A DNA stretch of 36,006 nucleotides from Prorocentrum cordatum. Taxonomy: Eukaryota; Sar; Dinophyceae; Prorocentrales; Prorocentraceae. Shown here piece after piece: positions 28,227 to 36,006 of this stretch; position 1 is the stretch's first letter; every line of letters begins with the position of its first letter. The notes beneath the pieces were generated by a model. That model saw nothing but the letters and a program-made list of their open reading frames with translations, was not told the origin of the DNA and ran no database searches. Location of the stretch: the NCBI GenBank assembly GCA_963575745.1, contig CAUYUJ010002764.1, positions 50,001 to 86,006 on the forward strand. The letters run 5' to 3'. The position numbers and the translations under genes are program-made.

Positions 28227-28375
28227 GAACTAGCTCCACCCCGCGCCGGAATTCCTCTAGCTCATCGATGCCGAAGAGCTCTACGAGGTACTAGCTTCAC
28301 CCCGCGCCGGAATTCCTCTCGCTCATCGATGCCGAAGGGCTCTACGAGGTACTAGCTCTCGAGCCCCCCGGAACT
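28227..28375 (+). repeat. Tandem HR1 tails and an HR2 tail fragment
   Basis: Two extra copies of the ~62-bp tail (ACTAGCTCCACCCCGCGCC to GAGCTCTACGAGGT) and an HR2-type start AGCTCTCGAGCCCCCCGGA cut at ACT by HR1 copy 4. Confidence 0.75.
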
Positions 28376-28771
28376 GGCGCCGGCGGTGAACCGTCAACCT
28401 GGTCACCGCCGGGAACCTCGTAGAGCTCCTAACACGCGTAAGAGCGCTCACTACCAAAAGAGAGGGTTTCTGGAAGAATTTCTCAGAAATCAAAAAACAT
28501 GTTTTTTTTCATGTCGAGATGAAGTTGGTTTCGCCAAGTGTTTCGATAGTAAAAGTGCATGTACAGAGCTCATATTAAGATGCTGAGGCCCTCATAATCG
28601 TCTACAGGTGCGAAAAATCTGCTTTCTCAAAATAAATGGTCAAAGATATTTCAAAAAATCGCAAAACCACCCAAAAGTTGTCACATTGTCCGTTCTGGTC
28701 GGGTCGACCAACTAGCTCCACCCCGCGCCCGAATTCCTCTAGCTCATCGATGCCGAAGAGCCCTACGAGGT
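28376..28771 (+). repeat. HR1 copy 4 (complete)
   Basis: 396 bp with head GGTGA/TCACC and tail CCCTACGAGGT (one change in the 3' inverted repeat); ACT on both flanks. Confidence 0.85.
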
Positions 28772-28774
28772 ACT

Positions 28775-29112
28775 GGCGCCGGCGGTGAACCGTCAACCTG
28801 GTCACCGCCGGGAACCTCGTAGAGCTCCTGGCACGCGTAAGAGTGCTCAGCATCAAAAGAGAAGGTTTCTGGAAGTATTTCTCGAAAAAGAGAAAACAAG
28901 ATTTTTTTCATGTCGACATGAGGTTGGTTGCGCCAAGTGTTTTGATAGTAAAGGTGCATGTAGACAGCTCATATTGAGAGGGAGAGGCCCTCATAATCGT
29001 TTACAGGTGCGAAAAATCTGCTTTCTCAAAATAAATGGTCAAATATCTTTCAAATATTTGCAAAACCACCCAAAAGTTACCACATTGTCCGTTCTGGTCG
29101 GATCGACCAACT
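28775..29112 (+). repeat. HR1 copy 5, interrupted at GACCA-ACT
   Basis: Directly abuts copy 4 head-to-tail; tail missing because HR2 copy B starts at 29,113. Confidence 0.8.
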
Positions 29113-30167
29113 GGGCGCCGGCGGTAAACCGTCGACCTTTCTTACCGCCGGGGGACTCGTAGAGCTTCCTGACAATGTATAATGTGGAAAAGAATTTCAG
29201 AGAACGACTAGTTTTTCAGCCCAAGCGATTATAGACCTCTCAAGATGACTCTAACAAAACAAACGAACAGTTTTCCAATCGAGCTCGAGTATGAAACCGA
29301 GTTCAGACCTCTGAATGCGACAGGCGGACGCGTCTGATGTCTGCGGATCGATTCCTGTGATTACCAGCTCTGCAGCCCCCCATACAGCCTGAGTTAAGTG
29401 CAGAAAACCGAGAGTATCCTCTCAGGATGACTCGAATAATACAACAGTTTCGCGTATCTCGTTCGAGCAGCAGACCGAGTTCCGAGCTCTCGGTTCGACG
29501 AACGGACGCGCCTGATGTCTCGAAATCGATTCCTGTGACCAGCAGCACTGTAGCCCTCCTCCAGCACGATTTAAGTACAGAAAACCGAGGCACTTCTCAA
29601 GATGACTCGAACAATACCAATAGGTTCGCGAACCTAGCTCGGGGAGCAGGCCGAGTTCAGAGCTCTTGATTCAACAGACGAACGCGCATGATAATTCTCA
29701 ATCGATTTCTGTGATTATCAGCTCTGTGGCTGCCCTACAGATCGAGTTAAGTACGAAAAAGCGACAGCGTCTGCTACAATGACTCGAATAATACGAATAG
29801 ATTTGCGACCCTAGCTCGGCTAGCAAACCGAGTTCAGACCTCTGGATTCAACAGGCGAACGCGCCTGATCATTCTGAATGCATTAGCTGTGCTGATCAGC
29901 TCTGTAGTTGTCCTGAAGTTCGAGTTTTCTTGAGAAAACCGACAGCGCGTATCAAGATGACTCGAAACGGCCGTTCCCGCCTGCCTGCTTTTTGGCCTTC
30001 AAAGTTACCCGATCGAGCTGAGATCAAGATGCCGAGCGGGAATAAGATCGAATATCATGGGAAAAAATACTAGAGTCTACTAGAGGTCTAACGAATGGTC
30101 AAATTTTGAGAACAAAATTTTCGACCGACCAAAAGTCACCGGTCCGTCGAGATTTTTCTTGCCAACT
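29113..30167 (+). repeat. HR2 copy B with four satellite monomers, 3'-interrupted
   Basis: Head GGGCGCCGGCGGTAAACC with TTACCGCC, GACTCGTAGAGCTTCC, TGTATAATGTGG, then monomers starting near 29,245, 29,428, 29,603 and 29,780 and the constant end segment. Cut at GCCA-ACT by HR2 copy C. Confidence 0.8.
29245..29960 (+). repeat. Representative HR2 satellite: 175-180 bp monomers with three small hairpins
   Basis: Each monomer runs from GACTCGAATAATACGAATAG through CTCGG...CCGAG, CAGGCG...CGCCTG and CTGTAG...CTACAG stem-loops to GAGTTAAGTACAGAAAACCG. About 20-30 monomers occur across 25.3-36.0 kb, all in the same orientation and always inside HR2/HR3 elements. The monomers carry no open reading frame of note. 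Confidence 0.8.
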
Positions 30168-30650
30168 GGGCGCCGGCGGTAAACCGTCAACCTTTCTTAC
30201 CGCCGGGGGACTCGTAGAGCTTCCTGACAATATATACTGTGGAAAAAAACCTCCAAAGAACGACTATTTTTTAAGCCCAAGCGATTTCAGACCTCTCAAG
30301 ATAACGCTAACAAAAAACAAACAGTTTCGCAACCCAGTTCGAGTATCAAACCGAGTTCAGACCTCTGAATGCGACAGGCGGGCGCGTCTGATGTCTGCGA
30401 ATCCACTCATGTGATTCCCAGCCCTGAAGCCCCCCTACAGCCCGAGTTAAGTGCAGAAAACCGACAGTATCGACTCGAATAATATAATAGTTTTGCGAAC
30501 CTAGTTCGAGCAGCAGACCGAGTTCCGAGCTCTGGAATCGACCGAAAGACGCGCCTGATGTGTACAAATCGATATATGTGACCTGCAGCACTGTAGCCCT
30601 CCCCCAGCACGAGTTGAGTGCAGAAAATTGAGAGCACATCTCAAGATCAT

Positions 30651-31049
30651 ACCTCGTAGAGCTCTTCGGCATCGATGAGCTAGAGGAATTCCGGCGCGGG
30701 GTGGAGCTAGTTGGTCGACCCGGCCAGAAAGGACAAAGTGTTAACTTTTGGGTGGTTTTGCAATTTTTCGAAAGATATTTGACAATTCATTTTGAGAAAG
30801 CAGATTTTTCGCACCTGTAAACGACCACGAGGGCCTCTCTGTCTTAGTATGAGCTCTGTAGGCGCACTTTTACTATCAAAACACTTGGCGGAACCATCTT
30901 CATATCGACACGAAAAAATCTTCCTTTTTTTTCGCGAGGAATGCTTCCAGAAGCTCTCTCTTTCGACTTCGAGCACTCTTACGCGTGAAATGAGAGCTCT
31001 ACGAGGTTCCCGGCGGTGACCAGGTTGACGGTTCACCGCCGGCGCCAGT
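30651..31049 (-). repeat. HR1 element, inverted, inserted in an HR2 satellite monomer
   Basis: Complete 399-bp HR1 in reverse orientation: ACCTCGTAGAGCTC (the tail end) at the left and GGCGCCAGT (the head end) at the right. The empty site is seen at about 34,628. No duplication longer than about 3 bases. Confidence 0.85.
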
Positions 31050-31744
31050 TCGGACGATACGAACAGTTTCGCGAACCTAGCTCGGGCAGCAGGCCGAGTT
31101 CAGAGCTCTCGGTTCAATAGACGAACGCGACTGATGATTCCCTATCGATGTCTGTCACAATGATCCCTGTAGCTGCCCTACAGCTCGAGTTAAGTACAGA
31201 AAACCGAGAGCGTCTATCAAGATGACTCGAATAATACAAATAGGTTTGCGGACCTAGCTTGGCTAGCAGACCGAGTTCCAGCCTCTGGATTCAACAGGCG
31301 AACGTGCGTGATGATTCTGAGTGCGATAGGCGTGCTTACCAACACTCTAGCTGCCCGAAAGCTCGAGTTCAGTACAGAAAACCGAGAATGTCTATCAAGC
31401 TGACTCGAATAATACGAATAGGTTTCAGGACCTGGCTCGGCTGGCAGACCGAGTTCAGACCTATGGATTCAACAGACGAACGCGCCTGGTGATTCTGAGT
31501 GCGATAGGTGTGCTTACCAGCACTGTAGCTGCCCTGGAGCTCGAGTTAAGTACAAAATACCGACAGCGCGTATCAAGATGACTCGAAACGGCCGTTCCCG
31601 CCACCGTGCTTTTTGGCCTTCAAAGTTACCCGATCGAGCTGAGATCAAGATGGCGAGCGGGAATAAGATCGAATATCATGGGAAAAAATACTAGAGCTCT
31701 AACGAATGGTGAAATTTCGAGGACAAAATTTTCAACCGACCACT

Positions 31745-32139
31745 GGCGCCGGCGGTAAACCGTCAACCTGGTCATCGCCGGGAGCCTCGTAGAGCTCCTC
31801 TCACTAGTAAGAGTGCAGAGGATCCAGACATAATCAAAAAATGAAGATTTTTCGAAAATCTTGAAATTCGATTTTTTCGATGTTCATATTCGCTTAGTTC
31901 CCAAAAGTCAACTCATGCAGAAATGCATCCAGAGAGCTAAACTGCTGTCAGAGAGGAGTTCATATGCCAATGCTCGGCGTAAAAAACTGCTTTTTCAAAA
32001 TAAATGGTCGAATATCTTTCAAATTTTCGCAAAACCACCCAAAAGTTGCCAAATTGTCCATTCTGGCCGGGTAGGCCAACTAGCTCCACCCCGCGCCGGA
32101 ATTCCTCTAGCTCATCGATGCCGAAGAGCTCTACGAGGT
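31745..32139 (+). repeat. HR1 variant with different body, inserted in HR2 copy C
   Basis: Head GGTAA/TCATCGCC (weakened stem), CCTCGTAGAGCTC, a body whose first ~230 bases differ from other HR1s, then the usual HR1 3' part and tail. Confidence 0.75.
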
Positions 32140-32257
32140 ATATCTGTCGAAAAATCGCCAAAGTTGACACATTGTCTCTTCTGGCCGGGTGGGCAAACTA
32201 GCTCCACCCCGCGCCGGAATTCCTCTAGCTCATCGGTGACGAACAGCTCTGCGAGGT
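32140..32257 (+). repeat. HR1 3' fragment with tail
   Basis: GTTGACACATTGTC ... GGGCAAACTAGCTCC ... GAACAGCTCTGCGAGGT; only the last ~115 bases of an HR1. Confidence 0.7.
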
Positions 32258-32260
32258 ACT

Positions 32261-32656
32261 GGCGCCGGCGGTGAACCGTCAACCTGGACACCGCCGGGAA
32301 CGTCGTAGAGCTCCTGGCACGCGTGAGAGTGTTCAGCGTCAAAGAAGAGGGCTTCTGGAAGCATTTCTCGAAAATAAGCAAAAGTGATTTTTTCTATGTC
32401 GACATGAAGTTGGTTTCGCCAAGTGTTTTCATAGTAAAATCGCATCTACAGAGCTCATATTAAGACGAAGGGGCCCTCATAGTCGTCTACAGGTGCGAAA
32501 AATCTGCTTTCTCAAAATAAATGGTCAAATATCTTTCAAATATTCGCAAAACCACCCAAAAGTTACCACTTTGTCCGTTCTGGCCGGGCCGGCCAACTAG
32601 CTCCACCCCGCGCCGGAATTCCTCTAGCTCATCGATGCCGAAGAGCTCTACGAGGT
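32261..32656 (+). repeat. HR1 copy 6 (complete)
   Basis: 396 bp; head with one changed arm (GGACACCGCC), tail GAGCTCTACGAGGT; preceded by ACT and followed by AAAAGTC, where HR2 copy C resumes. Confidence 0.85.
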
Positions 32657-32954
32657 AAAAGTCAGCAAAAGGTCCGTCGAGATTTTTCTTGCCAACTAGC
32701 TCTCCAGCGCTCCGGAATTACTCTTTAGCTTCCAGCAATGACTTGCTGAGGGAAGCTCTACGAGTTACTGGCGCCGGCGGTGAACCGTCAACCTGGTCAC
32801 CGCCGGAAACCTCGTAGAGCTCATTTCACGCGTAAGAGTGCTCGAAGTCGAAAGAGAGAGCTTCTGGAAGCATTCCTCGCAAAAAAAAGGGTCGATATGA
32901 AGATGGTTCCGCCAAGTGTTTTGATAGTAAAAGTGCGCCTACAGAGCTCATACT

Positions 32955-34011
32955 GGGCGCCGGCGGTAAACCGTCAACCTTTCTTACCGCCGGGGGACTC
33001 GTAGAGCTTCCTGACAACATATACTGTCGGAAAAAATTGCAGAGAACGAATAGTTTTTCAGCCCAGCTCGAGTATCAGACCGAGTTCAGACCTCTGAATG
33101 CGACAGACGGACGCGTCTGATTTCTCCGAATCGATTTCTGTGATTAACCGCCCTGCAGCCTCCCTGCAGCCCGAATTAAGTGCAGAACGCTGACAATAGC
33201 TCTCAAGATGACTGGAAGAATACGAACAGTTTCGTGATTCTGGATCGCGCAACAGACCGTTCAGAGCTCTGTATTCAAAAGACGAACGCGCCTGATGATT
33301 CTGAGTGCGGTAGGTGTGCTTACCAGCACTGTAGCTGCCCTACAGCTCGAGTTAAGTAGAGAATACCGACAACGCCTATCAAGTTGACTCGAATAATACG
33401 AATAGGTTTTCGGACCTAGCTCGGCTAGCAGACCGAGTTTAGACTTATGGATTCAATAGGCGAACGCGTCTGATCATTCTGAGTGCGATAGGAGTGCTTA
33501 CCAGCACTGTAGCTGCCCTACAGCTCGAGTTAAGTAGGAAATACCGACAACGCATATCAAGTTGACTCGAATAATACGAATAGGTTTGCGGACCTAGCTC
33601 GGCTAGCAGACCGAGTTCAGACCTCTCGGTTCAACAGGCGAACGCGCCTGATCATTCTGCATGCATTAGCTGTGCTGACCAGCTCTGTAGTTGTCCTGAA
33701 GCTCGAGTTATCTTGAGAAAACCGACAGCGCGTATCAAGATGACTCGAAACGACCGTTCCCGCCTGCTGCTTTTTGGCCTTCAAAGTTACCCGATCGAGC
33801 TGAGATCAAGATGGCGAGCGGGAATAAGATCGAATATCATGGGAAAAAATACTAGAGCTCTAACGAATTGTCAAATTTCGAGAACAAAATTTTCAACCGA
33901 CCAAAAGTCACCAAAAGGTCCGTCGAGATTTTTCTTGCCAACTAGCTCTCCAGCGCGCCGGAATTACTCTTAGCTTCCAGCTATAACTAGCTAAGGGAAG
34001 CTCTACGAGTT
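32955..34011 (+). repeat. HR2 copy D (complete, ~1,057 bp)
   Basis: Best complete HR2: head hairpin; GGACTCGTAGAGCTTCC; TATACTGTCGG; satellite monomers with GACTSGAA starts at 33,210, 33,385, 33,563 and 33,742; the constant segment; and tail GGGAAGCTCTACGAGTT, the inverted partner of the 5' repeat. ACT on both flanks. Confidence 0.85.
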
Positions 34012-34151
34012 ACTAAGACAGAGAGGCCCTCGTGGTCGTTTACAGGTGCGAAAAATCTGCTTTCTCGAAATGAATTGTCAAATATCTTTCGAAAAATTGC
34101 AAAACCACCCAAAAGTTAACACTTTGTCCTTTCTGGCCGGGTCGACCAACT

Positions 34152-35430
34152 GGGCGCCGGCGGTAAACCGTCAACCTTTCTTACCGCCGGGGGACTCGTA
34201 GAGCTTCCTGACAATATATACTGTGGGAAAAAACTCGAAAGAACGACTATTTTTTTAAGCCCACGCGACTTCAGACCTCAAGATAACGCTTTCAAAAAAC
34301 AAACAGTTTCGCAACCCAGTTCGAGTATCAAACCGAGTTCAGGCCTCTGAATGCGACAGGCGGGCGCGTCTGATGTCTGCGAATCCACTCATGTGATTCC
34401 GCCCTGAAGCCCCCCTACAGCCCGAGTTAAGTGCGGAAAACCGCAGTATCGACTCGAATAATATAATAGTTTTGCGAACCTAGTTCGAGCAGCAGACCGA
34501 GTTCCGAGCTCTGGAATCGACCGAAAGACGCGCCTGATATGTGCAAATCGATATATGTGACATACAGCACTGTAGCCCTCCGCCAGCACGAGTTCAGTGC
34601 AGAAAATTGAGAGCACATCTCAAGATCAGTCGGACAATACGAACAGTTTCGCGAACCTAGCTCGGGCAGCAGGCCGAGTTCAGAGCTCTCGGTTCGATAG
34701 ACGAACGCGACTGATGATTCCTCATCGATGTCTGTCACAATGAGCCCTGTAGCTGCCCTACAGCTCGAGTTAAGTACCGAAAACCGAGAGCGTCTGTCAA
34801 GACGACTCGAATAATACCAATAGGTTTGCGGACCTAGCTCGGCTAGCAGACCGAGTTCAGACCTCTGGATTCAACAGGCGGGCGCGCGTGATGATTCTGA
34901 GTGCGATAGGCGTGCTTACCAGCACTGTAGCCTGAAGCTCGAGTTAAGTACAGAAAACCGAGAGTCTCTATCAGGATGACTCGAATAATACGAATAGGTT
35001 TGCGGACCTAGCTCGGCTGGCAGACCGAGTTCAGACCTCTGGATGGATTCAACAGCCGAACGCGCGTGATAATTCTGAGTGCGATAGCTGTGCTTACCAG
35101 CTCTGTAGCTGCCCTACAGCTCGAGTTAAGTACAAAATACCGTCAGCGCGTATCAAGATGACTCGAAACGGTCGTTCCCGCCTGCCTGCTTTTTGGCCTT
35201 CAAAGTTACCCGATCGAGCTGAGATCAAGATGGCGAGCGGGAATAAGATCGAATATCATGGGAAAAAATACTAGAGCTCTAACGAATGGTCAAATTTTGA
35301 GAACAAAATTTTCAACCGACCAAAAGTCATCAAAAGGTCCGTCGAGATTTTTCTTGCCAAACAACTCCTGGGAACCGCCGGAATTACTCTTAGCTTCCAG
35401 CTATAACTACTTAAGGGAAGCTCGAATTTA
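34152..35430 (+). repeat. HR2 copy E (~1.28 kb), tail decayed
   Basis: Head, ATATATACTGTGGG, about five satellite monomers, constant segment, tail ending in AAGGGAAGCTCGAATTT (last bases altered). It lies inside HR1 copy 7. Confidence 0.8.
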
Positions 35431-35530
35431 CAGCTCACCCCGCGCTAATTCCTCTAGCTCATCGATGCCGAAGAGCTCTACGAGGTAATAGCACTCCATC
35501 TCCCCGCGCGCCTAGTGGGGGGGCAGCCGC

Positions 35531-36006
35531 GCAAAACCGTCAACCTTTCTTACCGCCGGGGGACTCGTAGAGCTTCCTGACAATATATAATGTGGAAGAG
35601 AATTTCAGAGAACGACTAGTTTTTCAGCCCAGGCGATTATAGACCTCTCAAGATGACTCTAAGAAAACAAACGAACAGTTTTTCCTAATCGAGCTCGAGT
35701 ATGAAACCGAGTTCAGACCTCTGAATACGACAGGCGGACGCATCTGATATCTGCGGATCGATTCCTGTGATTACCAGCTCTGCAGCCCCCCATACAGCCT
35801 GAGTTAAGTGCAGAAAACCGAGAGTACCTCTCAGGATGACTCGAATAATACAACAGTTTCGCGGATCTCGTTCGAGCAGCAGACCGAGTTCCGAGCTCTC
35901 GGTTCGACGAACGGACGCGCCTGATGTCTCGAAATCGATTCCTGTGACAAGCAGAACTGTAGCCCTCCCCCAGCACGATTTAGGTACAAAAAACCGAGAG
36001 CACTTC
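35531..36006 (+). repeat. HR2 copy F, left arm damaged, runs off the right edge
   Basis: The head retains only CCGTCAACCTTTCTTACCGCC (arm lost), then GGACTCGTAGAGCTTCC, ATATATAATGTGG and two to three satellite monomers. The 45 bases before it are GC-rich and match nothing else here. Confidence 0.75.

Larger units (their letters stand above)
30168..32766 (+). repeat. HR2 copy C, split by an inverted HR1 and by an HR1 cluster
   Basis: Pieces at 30,168-30,650, 31,050-31,741 and 32,657-32,766 join into a normal HR2: head, satellites, constant segment, tail AGGGAAGCTCTACGAGTT. The breaks match uninterrupted copies (34,620-34,635 for the first; 33,898-33,910 for the second). Confidence 0.8.
32770..35486 (+). 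repeat. HR1 copy 7, split by two HR2 insertions
   Basis: The three pieces 32,770-32,954, 34,015-34,151 and 35,432-35,486 together make one HR1 of normal length (about 377 bp). Each break matches an unbroken HR1: CATACT-AAGACAG as at 27,692-27,705, and GACCAACT-AGCTCC as at 28,158-28,172. Confidence 0.85.

Noticed and set aside
24328-29162. Recurring ~65-125 codon frame NRQPGHRREPRRAP in HR1 copies
   Set aside because: It begins at GTG within the head hairpin, shifts frame between copies and lacks an ATG; it is a by-product of repeat conservation.
31240-31290. tRNA- or SINE-like A/B box (TAGCTCGGCTAGCAGA, GAGTTCAGACC) in satellite monomers
   Set aside because: The A box is only partly matched, the B box core is altered, and spacing between them is too short for RNA polymerase III promoters.
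33768-33792. Resemblance of GCTTTTTGGCCTTCAA in HR2 to the dinoflagellate spliced-leader core
   Set aside because: Only TTTTGGC and TCAA are shared, with extra bases between; no splice donor or small nuclear RNA-like context.
25300-36006. CRISPR-like regular spacing of palindromic repeats
   Set aside because: There are no unique spacers; whole monomers are similar, and the context is eukaryotic satellite DNA.
1-36006. rRNA, tRNA, bacterial operons or phage genes
   Set aside because: I saw no characteristic sequence or gene order for any of these on either strand.

Overview
The window looks like a piece of a large, repeat-rich eukaryotic (protist or algal) genome. There are no bacterial operons, Shine-Dalgarno signals, rRNAs or tRNAs. 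Instead there is one giant transposon gene, several satellites and nested short repeats. A dinoflagellate or similar alga is my best guess from the GC-rich repeats and the transposon type, but nothing in the window proves it.

Positions 1 to about 18,090 (minus strand) hold one very long transposon gene of the Helitron/Helentron class. Reading from right to left it encodes: an acidic and low-complexity N-terminus; a possible divergent cysteine protease; four tandem IPGV-DFSSDE motifs; a Cys/His zinc motif; a CW-type zinc finger; four RRLGRKTS-type basic motifs; a DUF6570-like region; the Helitron-like N domain; the HUH/Y2 replication initiator; a complete PIF1-type helicase; an endonuclease/exonuclease/phosphatase (EEP) domain; and a ubiquitin-specific protease (USP, peptidase C19) domain. 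An Ala/Gly/Arg-rich tail then runs off the left edge. The reading frame changes three times (near 7,130, 5,940 and 1,430), each time by -1. Apart from that the catalytic motifs of every enzyme domain are readable. Rep-helicase-EN is the Helentron plan; the fused USP is the most unusual feature here.

Positions 18,090 to 24,160 are GC-rich, repeat-dominated DNA with no supported gene. They hold a cluster of strong hairpins (18.29-18.68 kb), C-rich and alternating CG/TG tracts, a TTCG-hairpin minisatellite (19.8-20.05 kb), a satellite of about 24 copies of a ~90-95 bp unit carrying the same hairpin as the 18.3-18.7 kb cluster, a short 23-bp repeat block, an ~840-bp CACGGC hexanucleotide array and a CAGCAGCGGGC-type tandem array.

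Positions 24,160 to 36,006 have more balanced base composition and are built almost entirely from nested copies of two hairpin-headed repeat families, called HR1 (~400 bp) and HR2 (~1.05-1.3 kb) here. Each starts with a GGCGCC-led stem-loop, followed by an inverted repeat whose exact partner lies at the 3' end of the same family. HR2 carries internal 175-180 bp satellite monomers. Several insertions can be read against uninterrupted sister copies. The architecture (hairpins, subterminal inverted repeats, internal satellites, head-to-tail nesting) resembles non-autonomous Helentron relatives, but a link to the Helentron gene on the left is inference only.
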